From Myxococcota bacterium (GTDB lineage: Bacteria > Myxococcota_A > UBA9160 > UBA4427), in NCBI GenBank assembly GCA_030748735.1, contig JASMLK010000025.1:62001-126000 (forward strand): 64,000 bases of DNA, written 5' to 3'. Below are positions 16,336 to 25,396 of the stretch, one piece after another (positions within the stretch are counted from its first letter, which is position 1; each line of letters starts with the position of its first letter). The notes under the pieces are model-generated. The model ran no database searches and had not been told where the DNA came from. It worked only from the letters and a program-made list of their open reading frames with translations. Both the position numbers and the translations under genes were made by a program.

Positions 16336-18060
16336 ATGGGTGGCGACTCCAATGCAAGCGTGGCGACGCTGCTCGCATGGATCGTGATCGCGCTTGCAAC
16401 AGTCCTGCTTTCCGGTCCGCAGATCGAACGCCTCGGCCTCTACTACGACGAAGCCTTCATCGCACAGCAGGGGCGTGACTTCGTCGAGCCGGAACACGCA
16501 GCGATTCACCCGCCGAGCGTGACGACCGCCGTGGTGGCCGGTCGGCCCTTTCCCATTCGCAACGCGGCCTATCTCGGTTCGCTCAAGAGCCAGCTCGCGA
16601 TCCCGAGCTTTGCGCTCTTCGGAGCTTCGAAGTCGACGCTGCGGTACGCCACCCTCGCCGTCGGCCTGCTCGGTCTGCTGTTCGCGATGCTCGCCGTTCG
16701 ACATCTGTTCGGCGCTGGGGTGGCCATCGTCTCCGGCCTCCTCGTCGCCACGGATCCCGCCTTTCACTTCTTCGCACAATTCGAATGGGGGCCATTTACC
16801 AGCCTTTTCCTGTGTCGGGGTTTGGGCGTGTACCTCCTCATCGTCGCGGCAAAGTCGCGAAGCCCTGGTGCCAACAGCGCAGCGTGGGTAGGCAGCGCGA
16901 TCTGCTTCGGGCTCGGGGTGTACAGCCGCGTCGACTTCGGTGTGATTCTCGTGGGCTTCGCAGTCGCGACCCTGCTGGCCGCGCGCCCCTGGCTCGGCCG
17001 TGTGCTGCGCGAGCAACGCACGCAGCTCGTCTTCGCCGCGATCGCGTTCGCGCTGGCGGTGAGCCCGGTGCTCGTGGTGCTTGCGGAAGTCTTCGGGGCC
17101 GGGGCGGGGATCTCCGACCGTGGAGACCTCGGCTACCGCGTCCAGGTCCTCGTGAGTGCGTTCGATGGTTCCCATTGGGCGCGCCTGCTGGATGTCGGTG
17201 GGTTGTTCGACGAAATGTTCGCGAACGACGCACGCACGAGCGTCTTTCCCGCCGTACTGGCTGCGAGCTGCCTTGGTGCCCTGGTGCTCGCTGCACGCAA
17301 CGAGGACGAATCGCGTGCATCGATCGCATGGCTGTTCGTGGCCTTGCTCGCGACCGCAGCCATGATGCTCGCCATTCCCGGCGCGGTACGGGCCCACCAC
17401 ATGCTGAACCTCAGCCCGCTGCCGCAGATCGTCGTCGCCGTGGCCGCGGTCCTCGGGTGGCGGGCCGCGTATCGAAGCGAGAGCACCCGGGCGATGTCGC
17501 GCGTTGGTATCGCGATCACCATGACGTTGTGCCTCGCCTCGAACCTCGCGGTCGCCTGGGAAACGGCACGGACGATGCGAGATACCGAAGGGACCGGGCG
17601 CTTCAGTCGAAGCCTCGAGGACTTCGCAGCGACACTCGACGCCTCACCAACCGCGAGCACAACCGAAGTCGTGGCCCTCGACTGGGGTTTTTACGAACCG
17701 GTGCACTTCTCGACCCGGCACATCACGTCGCGCGAACCGATCTGGAAGATCGGCGAAGCCATGACGCGCGGTGGCGCGTGGCAGAGCGAGGGCGACGCCA
17801 AAACCATCTATCTCTTTCACGAAGGCGCGTACGATCTCTTCGGGCTTGGCGACCCCTTCGCGCGTTTGCTGCGGATCCACGAAGCGCGCGTCGCCACCCA
17901 GGAGCATCGCGACGGACGCGGCGAAGTCGCGTTCAAGAGCGCGCGCTTCGACGCGCCCCACACGCTTTCCTTCGCTGGGCGCAGCGGCGAGGCCGGCGGC
18001 TTCCGCCTCAGATGGCGCCCCGCAGAACCTCCGCCACCCGTTCCTGCTGCGCAGCCGTGA
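16336..18060 (+). CDS. GT39/ArnT-like membrane glycosyltransferase
   Basis: The 574-residue protein has an N-terminal membrane segment followed by LYYDEAFIAQ (Asp38-Glu39), the acidic loop motif of the GT39/GT83 family, then about ten further hydrophobic segments and a soluble C-terminal ~170 residues. ATG 16336 lies 5 bp after the methyltransferase stop; a GTG at 16324 overlapping that stop is possible. The likely reaction is transfer of a sugar from polyprenyl phosphate to a periplasmic acceptor. It forms the end of a GT2-methyltransferase-GT-C operon and its 3' end overlaps the convergent aminotransferase gene by 53 bp. Confidence 0.78.
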   Translation: MGGDSNASVATLLAWIVIALATVLLSGPQIERLGLYYDEAFIAQQGRDFVEPEHAAIHPPSVTTAVVAGRPFPIRNAAYLGSLKSQLAIPSFALFGASKSTLRYATLAVGLLGLLFAMLAVRHLFGAGVAIVSGLLVATDPAFHFFAQFEWGPFTSLFLCRGLGVYLLIVAAKSRSPGANSAAWVGSAICFGLGVYSRVDFGVILVGFAVATLLAARPWLGRVLREQRTQLVFAAIAFALAVSPVLVVLAEVFGAGAGISDRGDLGYRVQVLVSAFDGSHWARLLDVGGLFDEMFANDARTSVFPAVLAASCLGALVLAARNEDESRASIAWLFVALLATAAMMLAIPGAVRAHHMLNLSPLPQIVVAVAAVLGWRAAYRSESTRAMSRVGIAITMTLCLASNLAVAWETARTMRDTEGTGRFSRSLEDFAATLDASPTASTTEVVALDWGFYEPVHFSTRHITSREPIWKIGEAMTRGGAWQSEGDAKTIYLFHEGAYDLFGLGDPFARLLRIHEARVATQEHRDGRGEVAFKSARFDAPHTLSFAGRSGEAGGFRLRWRPAEPPPPVPAAQP

Positions 18061-19111
18061 TCCCCGGGAAGAGAGGGAGCGAGAGGATTTCCCCTGCGGC
18101 CTTTTCGGCCACCGGAAAGCTCCCCGGGCCGTAGTCGAGCGACGCATAGGCACCCTGCAGATGACAGGGCGTGGGATAGTGGATCCCCGCACCGATGCCG
18201 GCTTCGTGAAGCACGGAAAGCACGCGATCGCGTTCGGGCACCCGAACCACGTAGAGGTGCCAGACGCATTCGTTCTGGGGTGCGACCTTCGGCGAGGCGA
18301 TCGCGCTCACGTCGGCGAGCAGTTCGCCGTAGCGCGCAGCCGCCTCGCGGCGCTCTTCGTTCCAACGCTCGAGTCGATCGAGCTTCGCGCGGAGCACGAC
18401 CGCCTGGAGGGTGTCGAGCCGCGAGTTGAAGCCCTGTACCGGGTGTTCGTACTTCACCGTGCCGCCCCAGTTGCGAAGCTGGCGAACACGTTCGGCAAAG
18501 GCATCGTCGTTCGAGAGCACCGCACCACCGTCGCCATAGGCGCCGAGGTTCTTGCCGGGGTAGAAGCTCATCGCCGCCGCGACACCGAAACCGCCTGCGC
18601 GACAACCGTTGCGACGCGCACCATGGGATTGCGCCGCGTCTTCCATCACCACGATGCCACGACCGCGCGCGAGGTCTTCGAGTTTCTCGAAGGGCGCGAT
18701 CTGCCCGTAGAGATCGACGCCAAGGATGCCGCGGGTGCGCTCGTTGATCGCTTCCTTCGTCGCCGCCACGTCGATCAGGTGGTAGTCGGGGTCGCTGTCG
18801 ACGAAGACGGGTGTCGCCCCCACGCGCGTGACCGCAAGCGCCGTCGCGATGAAGGTGTTGGCGGGCACGATGACTTCGTCGCCCGGACCGATCTCTTCGG
18901 CGCGCAGGATCATTTCGATCGCGTCGGTCCCGCTCCCCACACCCACGCAGTGCCGGACGTCCGAGTACTTCGCGAAGGCACGCTCGAAATCGTCGACCGC
19001 TGCACCGAGCACGAAGGCGGTCTGTTCGAAGACGGCATCGAACCCGCGCTTCACTTCTTCGGCGATCTCTTCGTGCTGCAGGCGAAGATCGACGAGCGGG
19101 ATCTCCATCAT
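18008..19111 (-). CDS. DegT/DnrJ/EryC1/StrS-family sugar aminotransferase (WbpE-like)
   Basis: The 367-residue PLP enzyme carries SGTDAIEMIL, the acidic PLP-ring contact VMEDAAQSHGA (Asp158), and the Schiff-base lysine in SFYPGKNLGAYGDGG (Lys187). It should aminate a keto-sugar nucleotide, probably at C3 or C4. The upstream oxidoreductase gene overlaps it (ATGATGA; starts at 19111 or 19108), an arrangement seen for the WbpB/WbpE pair that oxidises and aminates UDP-GlcNAc-derived uronic acid at C3. No WbpA-type dehydrogenase or acetyltransferase is present here, so the exact sugar is an inference. Confidence 0.85.
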   Translation of the reverse strand: MMEIPLVDLRLQHEEIAEEVKRGFDAVFEQTAFVLGAAVDDFERAFAKYSDVRHCVGVGSGTDAIEMILRAEEIGPGDEVIVPANTFIATALAVTRVGATPVFVDSDPDYHLIDVAATKEAINERTRGILGVDLYGQIAPFEKLEDLARGRGIVVMEDAAQSHGARRNGCRAGGFGVAAAMSFYPGKNLGAYGDGGAVLSNDDAFAERVRQLRNWGGTVKYEHPVQGFNSRLDTLQAVVLRAKLDRLERWNEERREAAARYGELLADVSAIASPKVAPQNECVWHLYVVRVPERDRVLSVLHEAGIGAGIHYPTPCHLQGAYASLDYGPGSFPVAEKAAGEILSLPLFPGITAAQQERVAEVLRGAI

Positions 19112-20133
19112 CCCCCCACTTGCGCTTCGCGTCCTCGATCGACCATCGAGCGCGAGATCGCGTCGAGTGCACGCACCACCGAGATGCCCTCGGGACCACC
19201 CGACATCGGAGCTTCGCCATTTTCGATGCAGTCGAGGAAGTGGTCGCATTCCTGCTTGAGGGGCTGACTCATTGGAACGCGCGGCACGACGATGTCGCCT
19301 TCGCGCACCGTCATGCGAAACGACGCGAACGAATCCGCAAAGGGAACCTGTGCTGCTTCTTCGTCGACCTGTTTGTCGTAGATGCGAAGCGGTTCGCTGG
19401 TGTTGACGTCGTCGAAGGTGAGCATGCGCTTGTCGCCCACCACCCGGATGTCGCGCGTCTTGATCGGATTCAGCCAGGAGGCGTGGAGGTTGACGAGCAC
19501 GCCGTTCGGGTAGTGGATGGTCGCGAAGACGGCGTCTTCGATGCCGCGGTTGATCCACGCACCGCCGGTCGCCGTCACCGAGAGCGGTGCCGCGCCGAGC
19601 CAGTAACTCGCGAGCGAGATGTCATGGGCAGCCAGGTCGAAGGCGGCGTTCACGTCGACGCGAATCGGACCGAGGTTCGTGCGCACCATCGAGATGTAGT
19701 AGACGCGACCGAGTTCCTGGCTGGTGATGTATTGCTTGGCGAGTTGCGCGGCCGCGTTGTAGACGAAGACGTGCCCCACCATGAGCGTGCGTCCGACCTC
19801 GCGTGCAACCTCGTCCATCTCGACCGCCTTCTCGACCGTGTCGGCGAGGGGCTTTTCGACGAGCACGTGCTTGCCAGCGCGCAGAGCAGCGAGGGTGAGT
19901 TCGTAGTGGCTGGTCGTTGGGGTTGCGATCACCACCGCATCGACGGAGGGGTCTTGGAAGGCCAGGCTGGCCGCGGTGCCGAGCTGGATGTCCGGGAAGC
20001 GCGCGCGCACCACCGCCAGCCGCTCTTCGCTGCGATCGATCACCCACGCGACTTCGCTTCGCGTGTGGTTGTGGAAGTTGCCGATGAGGTTGGGCCCCCA
20101 ATGCCCCGCGCCCACGACCGCGACTTTGATCAT
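19108..20133 (-). CDS. Gfo/Idh/MocA-family NAD(P)-dependent sugar oxidoreductase (WbpB-like)
   Basis: The 341-residue product starts at ATG 20133 with an AAGGAAG ribosome-binding site. It has the Rossmann motif VVGAGHWG (residues 7-13), the family EKPLA motif (93-97), and AFDLAAHDISLASYWLG, where the catalytic His follows Asp in this family. It probably oxidises the C3 hydroxyl of a nucleotide sugar to give the ketone aminated by the overlapping downstream aminotransferase. A longer in-frame reading upstream is rejected because it enters the neighbouring GT2 gene. Confidence 0.85.
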   Translation of the reverse strand: MIKVAVVGAGHWGPNLIGNFHNHTRSEVAWVIDRSEERLAVVRARFPDIQLGTAASLAFQDPSVDAVVIATPTTSHYELTLAALRAGKHVLVEKPLADTVEKAVEMDEVAREVGRTLMVGHVFVYNAAAQLAKQYITSQELGRVYYISMVRTNLGPIRVDVNAAFDLAAHDISLASYWLGAAPLSVTATGGAWINRGIEDAVFATIHYPNGVLVNLHASWLNPIKTRDIRVVGDKRMLTFDDVNTSEPLRIYDKQVDEEAAQVPFADSFASFRMTVREGDIVVPRVPMSQPLKQECDHFLDCIENGEAPMSGGPEGISVVRALDAISRSMVDRGREAQVGG

Positions 20134-20180
20134 CGGTATGCGACTTCCTTCTGATGGGATGGGCTCGTCGGCCAGTGAGG

Positions 20181-20903
20181 CTACTTGCGGAGCCCGAGTC
20201 CGAGCAGGATCAGGGGACGAAGGATCGACCACCAACCGGTGATCGGCTTCATCTTCGTCTGTCCCAGGGACTTGGGAGGATACACCTTCGTGACGGGTAC
20301 TTCGGCGCTTTTGTACCCGCGTCGGAGGGTCTTCAGGTAGAGGTAGGGCTCGAGTTCGTACTCGTCGAGCCATGCTTGATCGAGATCGATTTGTGGGTCT
20401 TCGAGCACGCGCCGCGTCACCGCGCGAAAACCGTTGGTGGATTCCGTCACCCACTTGCGTGCAACGAGCGAAAACAGCACGGGATGCATACGGGTTGCCA
20501 CCTTGCGATAGAAGGGCATGGGGCCGAAGTTCGCATCCGCCTTCAAGAAGCGTGAGCCCTGCACGAAGTCTGCACCTTCGTCGACGATCGGGTCGAGTAG
20601 CAGCGGAATCTCTTCGGGTGCGTCCTTGTTGTTGCCCGCCATCACGACGGCCACGTCGAAGCCGCCGCGGACAGCTTCCTGATAACCGGCCCGCAAGGCC
20701 GCCCCCACCCCGACCACGCGGCCCAACGGCAAGACACGCGCACCGAGTTCGCGCGCGACTTCGGCGGAACGATCCGTCGAGCCGTCGTCGATCACGAGCA
20801 TTTCGTCGACGAGGGGCCGCGGCGTGCGTCGCACGACCTCGCCGATCTTCTCTTCTTCGTTCAATACGGGCGCCATCGCGATGACGCGCAAGCCACGATA
20901 CAC
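20181..20903 (-). CDS. GT2 family glycosyltransferase, DPM1/DPG-synthase type, soluble
   Basis: The 240-residue protein is a single GT-A domain: APVLNEEEKIGEVVRR, VIDDGSTDRSAE, a degenerate metal motif VVMAGNNKDAPEE where many relatives have DAD/DGD, and QGSRFLKAD. It lacks C-terminal membrane helices and so resembles eukaryotic/archaeal DPM1. The GTG start at 20903 has AGGAAA upstream; an ATG at codon 10 would remove the first beta strand. It lies 47 bp upstream of the oxidoreductase/aminotransferase pair on the same strand, so all three are probably one unit making and loading an amino sugar. Confidence 0.82.
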   Translation of the reverse strand: MYRGLRVIAMAPVLNEEEKIGEVVRRTPRPLVDEMLVIDDGSTDRSAEVARELGARVLPLGRVVGVGAALRAGYQEAVRGGFDVAVVMAGNNKDAPEEIPLLLDPIVDEGADFVQGSRFLKADANFGPMPFYRKVATRMHPVLFSLVARKWVTESTNGFRAVTRRVLEDPQIDLDQAWLDEYELEPYLYLKTLRRGYKSAEVPVTKVYPPKSLGQTKMKPITGWWSILRPLILLGLGLRK

Positions 20904-21059
20904 GGGTCGGTTTCCTCGTTGGCGGGGGAGCTTAACAGCCCGATGAGGCGTCGCTGACTCCCCCCTCCCGCGCGGGGCAAAGCTGCGCGAAAATCTCCTG
21001 CGGAGCTTCAGCTCCGGCGGTTCGCCGCATCGTTTCGTCTACGCGAACACGGGGGTTGC

Positions 21060-22136
21060 ATGACCGAAACGAAGCCAACCACGCTCGACGCCGAGCCCCA
21101 GCTCGTCTGCATGCTGTGTGGATCGACGGGCGAGCTCCAGACGCCCGAGCTGGCCGACCGCCACTTCGGCGCCCCGGGCACCTGGAGCCACCTGCTGTGT
21201 CCGCAATGCGGGCTCGTCTGGTTGAACCCCAGGCCCTGCGAATCCGATCTACCCAAGCTCTACGCCGACTACTACACCCATGCCGCCACGACCGAAGGCT
21301 CCCGCTTCTTGCAGGCGATCGCCCTCGGTGTCCCCGTCGCGGCGATGGCTTACGACGACATCGCCCTCGAACCCGCGGTACGTCGCGGGGGCGCACTGCT
21401 TTCCCACGTCGGCCCGATTCGCGAAATGGGAAGACGCGGTGTCATGGGGCTCGAAGGTGGCGAACGCGGGCGGTTGCTCGACTTCGGCTGTGGCGACGGC
21501 GCCTTTCTCGAACACATGCGAAGTCTCGGTTGGTCGATCACGGGCGTGGAACTCGACCCGCGAGCCGCCCAGGCCGCACGCGAAACCCTCGATGCAGACG
21601 TCGTCCATCCCTCGATCGAGGCCGCCCTCGACGCCAACCCGGAAGGCTTCGACGCGATCACGCTTTCCCATGTGATCGAACACCTGCTCGATCCGGTTGC
21701 GACCCTGCGCGCGTGCGGGAACGCGCTGCGAGGTGGCGGGACGCTGGTGATCACCACGCCCAACACCCGAAGCCGCGCCCACGCGCGCTTCGGTCGCAAC
21801 TGGCTACACCTCGACCCGCCGCGACACATTCATCTCTTCGATCCCAGCACGCTGACCGAACTCGTGCGACAGGCCGGCCTGCGGATCGAACGGGTCGAGA
21901 CGCCGACGTCTTCCTATCACTTCGTCCACCAGGCGAGCGCGCTGCTCGAACGGCGCGGTTCGCTTCCCGGTATTCGCGTCGAAGACGTGTCCCTCACGGT
22001 CCTCGTCGAAAGCGCCGTCTTCTGGATGTGGGAATACGCGCTCACCCGCTGCGGCATGGACTGCGGCGAAGAGATCATGTTGCGCGCAACCGTGTCGGAA
22101 GAGCACCGGCAAGCCCCAGAGGAAGCTGCAAGCTAG
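21060..22136 (+). CDS. SAM-dependent methyltransferase with N-terminal zinc-binding-like cysteines
   Basis: The 358-residue protein opens with a CMLCG...CPQCG four-cysteine module (about residues 17-48), common in sugar C-methyltransferases and Methyltransf_23 proteins of surface-glycan clusters. A methyltransferase core follows: LLDFGCGDGAFLEHM, GVELDPRA, and ITLSHVIEHLLDP. The start at ATG 21060 has a short G-rich ribosome-binding region. It diverges from the GT2 gene at 20903 and precedes another GT2 gene. The substrate is probably a nucleotide sugar or glycolipid intermediate. Confidence 0.82.
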   Translation: MTETKPTTLDAEPQLVCMLCGSTGELQTPELADRHFGAPGTWSHLLCPQCGLVWLNPRPCESDLPKLYADYYTHAATTEGSRFLQAIALGVPVAAMAYDDIALEPAVRRGGALLSHVGPIREMGRRGVMGLEGGERGRLLDFGCGDGAFLEHMRSLGWSITGVELDPRAAQAARETLDADVVHPSIEAALDANPEGFDAITLSHVIEHLLDPVATLRACGNALRGGGTLVITTPNTRSRAHARFGRNWLHLDPPRHIHLFDPSTLTELVRQAGLRIERVETPTSSYHFVHQASALLERRGSLPGIRVEDVSLTVLVESAVFWMWEYALTRCGMDCGEEIMLRATVSEEHRQAPEEAAS

Positions 22137-22234
22137 ATGCTACTTTGGCGCGCATCGCTTTGGCGTGGCCCTCAACCGACCGATAACGGACGATATCCAC
22201 GCGCCGCGACCCTGCGCTCCAACCCACGGGACTC

Positions 22235-23230
22235 ATGAGCAACCCCGCCACTCCACTCAGCCCGACGATTGCAGTCGTGATCCCGTGCTTTCGCGTGCGT
22301 GAAGCGATCCTCGACGTGCTCGCAGCGATCGGGCCCGAGTGTCAGGCGATCTACGTCGTCGACGACGCGTGCCCCGACCGCAGTGGTGACCTCGTCGAAG
22401 CCGAATGCCACGACCCACGCGTGCACGTGGTGCGCCTGCCCGAAAACCAGGGCGTCGGGGGTGCGGTGATTGCGGGCTACCTACGCGCGCTCGAAGACGG
22501 CGCCGAGATCCTCGTCAAACTCGACGGCGACGGACAGATGGATCCGGCTTTGATTCCGCGTCTGGTCGCGATGATCCAGCAGGGCGAAGCCGACTACGTG
22601 AAGGGCAACCGCTTCTTCGAACTCGACGGGCTGCAGTCGATGCCCACGATTCGACTGATCGGCAATTCACTCCTCTCGTTCGTCAACAAGGTTTCGACCG
22701 GCTACTGGAATGTCTTCGACCCCACCAACGGGTTCACGGCGCTCCACGCCGGGGTCGCTCGCCAGCTTCCCTTCGACAAGCTGAGCAAACGCTTCTTCTT
22801 CGAATCCGACATGCTGTTCCGACTCGGGACCCTGCGCGCGGTCGTGACCGATGTCCCGATGCCCGTCCGCTACGCAGACGAGCGCAGCAACCTGCGCGTG
22901 CGCGACGTGGTCTTCGAGTTCGCCTGGAAGCACTTCACCAACACCTTCAAGCGCCTCTTCTACAACTACTACCTGCGCGACTTCAGCATCGCGTCGGTCG
23001 AGATCGTCGTTGGCGTGGCCGCACTGGTCTGGGGCACCTGGTTCGGACTCACGCGGTGGCTTGCGGGGATTTCGCAAAACATCCCCGCGACGAGCGGCAC
23101 GGTGATGGTGGCCGCACTCCCGGTCCTGCTCGGCGTGCAACTGATCCTCGCCTTCCTCAACTTCGACATCCACAACGTGCCGCGCGACGTCCTCCACAAA
23201 CGCCTGCTGCCGCCCCACGAAAAGTCGTGA
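22235..23230 (+). CDS. GT2 polyprenyl-phosphate glycosyltransferase with two C-terminal membrane helices
   Basis: The 331-residue protein has AVVIPCFRVREAILDVL, VVDDACPDRS, the metal-binding LDGDGQMDP, KGNRFFELDG, and FDPTNGFTALH, all typical of DPM-like GT2 enzymes. Two hydrophobic segments near residues 245-300 would anchor it in the inner membrane. Its stop overlaps the next gene's GTG (GTGA), so the two are translationally coupled. The expected product is a polyprenyl-phosphate monosaccharide. Confidence 0.85.
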   Translation: MSNPATPLSPTIAVVIPCFRVREAILDVLAAIGPECQAIYVVDDACPDRSGDLVEAECHDPRVHVVRLPENQGVGGAVIAGYLRALEDGAEILVKLDGDGQMDPALIPRLVAMIQQGEADYVKGNRFFELDGLQSMPTIRLIGNSLLSFVNKVSTGYWNVFDPTNGFTALHAGVARQLPFDKLSKRFFFESDMLFRLGTLRAVVTDVPMPVRYADERSNLRVRDVVFEFAWKHFTNTFKRLFYNYYLRDFSIASVEIVVGVAALVWGTWFGLTRWLAGISQNIPATSGTVMVAALPVLLGVQLILAFLNFDIHNVPRDVLHKRLLPPHEKS

Positions 23231-24267
23231 GCCAGAGCACCGCGCTGTTTGCACCGGGCGCCCTCCCGCGGCTCTTGCTGCGCTTCGCCTGTGCGGGCCT
23301 TCTGCTCTACCTGGTCTTTCGCGTCGCGATCACGGACGACGTCGCCAGCAGCGAAGCGCTGCTTCGGGCCTTCGCGGTGGGGCCGTGGGAAGCCGGCCTG
23401 TTCATCCTGGCTGCCTTCGTGCTGCTCGGCGTGAGTTTCGCCGTGGGGGCGGTACGCTTTTCTCTTTTGCTTCGCGCCGCGGGGATCGACGTCGCGTGGT
23501 CGACCTTGTTTCGCGCGCTCATCGTTGCGGGCTTCTTCAACCTGGTCTTGCCCGGCGCGATCCTCGGTGACGTCTACCGCGTGTGGGACGTGCGGCGGGA
23601 AGCCGGCGAAGGCTCGCGCGCGCTCGGCATCGTGGTCGTCGAGCGCTTGCTCGGCTTCGCGGCACTCGGGTGTGTGGGGCTGGTTGCGGCACCCTTCGTG
23701 CCCCTCGAAGGCGACGGACGCACACTCGCCTGGGCGTTGCTCGCACTGTGCGTGTTGATCGCCGGGGCGAATGGTCTGGCCCTGCATCCGCGCGGGCAGG
23801 TGTGGCTGCGCAGGCTCGCGGCAATCGCCGGGCGCATGTTCGCCGCGAGAAGCACACTTGGCGAGCGCATCGAACGCGCTCTCGATGCAACCACGCAGGT
23901 GGCGCAACAGCCCGCGACGCTCTGGCGCGCCTTCGGCCTGAGCCTCGCCAACCAGGGACTTCCCGTGGTCGCGGTATACGTCCTCGCGCTTCCACTTACC
24001 GGCGAAACCCCGAGCCCCTACTGGTTTGCCATCATCGTCCCCTTCGTGACGCTGATGAGCCTCATTCCGATCAGCATCGGGGGCACGGGGGTGCGCGAAG
24101 GCCTCTATGTCGTGCTCTTCGGTGCGGTGGGGATGGCTTCGGAAGTCGCGCTGGTGCTTTCGCTCTGCCTGCTCGTGACCGCACTGCTGTGGGCGGTCGT
24201 GGGGTTCATCCTCTTTACCTTCGATCGCGACTCGCGGGTTTCGCGAACGGGGAAGCTCGCGACATGA
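23227..24267 (+). CDS. UPF0104/AglD-like (lysylphosphatidylglycerol synthase TM-type) membrane protein
   Basis: The 346-residue polytopic protein has about eight hydrophobic segments and the family motifs NLVLPGAILGDVYRVW, near the middle, and SIGGTGVREGLYVVLF, towards the C terminus. This family includes the membrane half of MprF and glycan-associated AglD; a flippase-like role for lipid-linked intermediates has been proposed. It overlaps the upstream polyprenyl-phosphate GT2 by 4 bp and the downstream GT2 by 4 bp (ATGA), so it probably acts with their lipid-linked product. Confidence 0.8.
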   Translation: MSQSTALFAPGALPRLLLRFACAGLLLYLVFRVAITDDVASSEALLRAFAVGPWEAGLFILAAFVLLGVSFAVGAVRFSLLLRAAGIDVAWSTLFRALIVAGFFNLVLPGAILGDVYRVWDVRREAGEGSRALGIVVVERLLGFAALGCVGLVAAPFVPLEGDGRTLAWALLALCVLIAGANGLALHPRGQVWLRRLAAIAGRMFAARSTLGERIERALDATTQVAQQPATLWRAFGLSLANQGLPVVAVYVLALPLTGETPSPYWFAIIVPFVTLMSLIPISIGGTGVREGLYVVLFGAVGMASEVALVLSLCLLVTALLWAVVGFILFTFDRDSRVSRTGKLAT

Positions 24268-25175
24268 ACCCCGAAGCCTCGACACCCGCGATCGGCTTCG
24301 CGATCCCCTTCTACCGCGACGTCGAGATGCTCCGTCTGGCGATCGAGAGCGTGCTCGAACAGACGCGCACCGATTGGGCCCTCGTGGTGATCGACGATTC
24401 GGGTGAAGAGCTGGGTGTCGAGACGCTGGTCGCAGGCTTTCGCGACGACCGCATCAGCTATCAGCGCAATCCCGGGAACCTCGGCATGGTGGCGACCTGG
24501 AATCGCGGGATCGACCTTGCAACCAGCGACCTCGTCACGCTGTTGCACGCCGACGATCGGCTGCTCCCCCACTACGCCGCCAGCATGATCGAGCTCGCGG
24601 CCCGCCACCCCGACGCGGCCGCGCTCTACTGCGAAGCCGAGATCATCGACGAAAGCGGGCGACACCGCTTTTCGATGGCGGACTGGGTCAAGGGCTTCCT
24701 TCGACCCTCGAGCGCCGACGGTGTCGTGATCTTGAAGGGCGAAGCGGCCGTCGCAGACCTGATGGCGGGTTACTTCATCATGACACCGACGCTCTGCTAT
24801 CGGACGTCGCGCCTGGCCGAGCGGCGCTTCGACCCGCGCTGGCGCCAGGTCCAGGACCTGATGTTCATCGTCGGACTTCTCGTCGAAGGGCATACGGTCG
24901 TGGGCACGCGCGAGACCGCGTATGCGTATCGCCGTCACGCCGCGAGCGCGACGAGCGTACAGTCCGAATCCCTCGTGCGCTTCGACGAGGAAGTCGAAGC
25001 CTTCGACGCGATCGCGAACGAACTGGAAAGCCTCGGTTGGCTGCGCGCGGCGCACGTCGCACACGGCAAGCGCATCATCAAGCTACACCTGCTCTACCGC
25101 GTCTTTCGGTCGCTATCGCGGCTTCGCCTCGCCGCAGCAGCCGAAGCACTTCGCTATCGACTCCGTCTGCGCTGA
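24264..25175 (+). CDS. GT2 family glycosyltransferase (soluble, WcaA-like)
   Basis: The 303-residue protein is a GT-A glycosyltransferase with FAIPFYRDVEMLRLAIES, VVIDDSGEE, NLGMVATWNRGIDLA and the metal-binding LHADDRLLP. The central part holds the acceptor-side motif DPRWRQVQDLMFI, a position where family members carry the catalytic acid (ED or QD). Its ATG overlaps the previous stop by 4 bp. It is the last gene of the 22235-25175 coupled operon and probably adds a sugar on the cytoplasmic side before flipping. Confidence 0.83.
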   Translation: MNPEASTPAIGFAIPFYRDVEMLRLAIESVLEQTRTDWALVVIDDSGEELGVETLVAGFRDDRISYQRNPGNLGMVATWNRGIDLATSDLVTLLHADDRLLPHYAASMIELAARHPDAAALYCEAEIIDESGRHRFSMADWVKGFLRPSSADGVVILKGEAAVADLMAGYFIMTPTLCYRTSRLAERRFDPRWRQVQDLMFIVGLLVEGHTVVGTRETAYAYRRHAASATSVQSESLVRFDEEVEAFDAIANELESLGWLRAAHVAHGKRIIKLHLLYRVFRSLSRLRLAAAAEALRYRLRLR

Positions 25176-25215
25176 CGCGACGGCGCGGGGGTTCGCATGT
25201 CATTGCAGTCTTTCC

Positions 25216-25380
25216 ATGGCAAGCGAGGGCGTCGAAAACGAAGCCCAGCTTGCATGGCTGCGGAGCGAAGGAGTCGCGAACATGCGGGGCTACGTCTTTT
25301 CGAAACCCATGAGGGGCGACGAATTCCGCGAGCAACTCGAAGGCAGCGACCCACCGTGGTTGGACGTCGTTCCGGCCTGA
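25216..25380 (+). pseudogene. EAL-domain C-terminal remnant (c-di-GMP phosphodiesterase fragment)
   Basis: The 54-codon frame from ATG 25216 to TGA 25380 encodes ASEGVENEAQLAWLRSEGV and RGYVFSKPM. These match the C-terminal end of EAL domains (A-E-G-V-E-T-E.. and QGY.FS.P). Everything upstream of the ASEGVE motif, including the EAL signature and the metal-binding residues, is missing and nothing recognisable precedes it. This is most likely the tail of a deleted diguanylate phosphodiesterase gene between the GT2 operon and the convergent GT-C gene. It could still be translated as a small protein but would not be catalytic. Confidence 0.75.
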
Positions 25381-25396
25381 CCCGGGCGACCCACCG

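Noticed and set aside
21001-21016. CGGAGC-TTCA-GCTCCG hairpin before the methyltransferase gene
   Set aside because: Only 6 bp, no T-tract, and such hairpins are frequent in DNA of this GC content.
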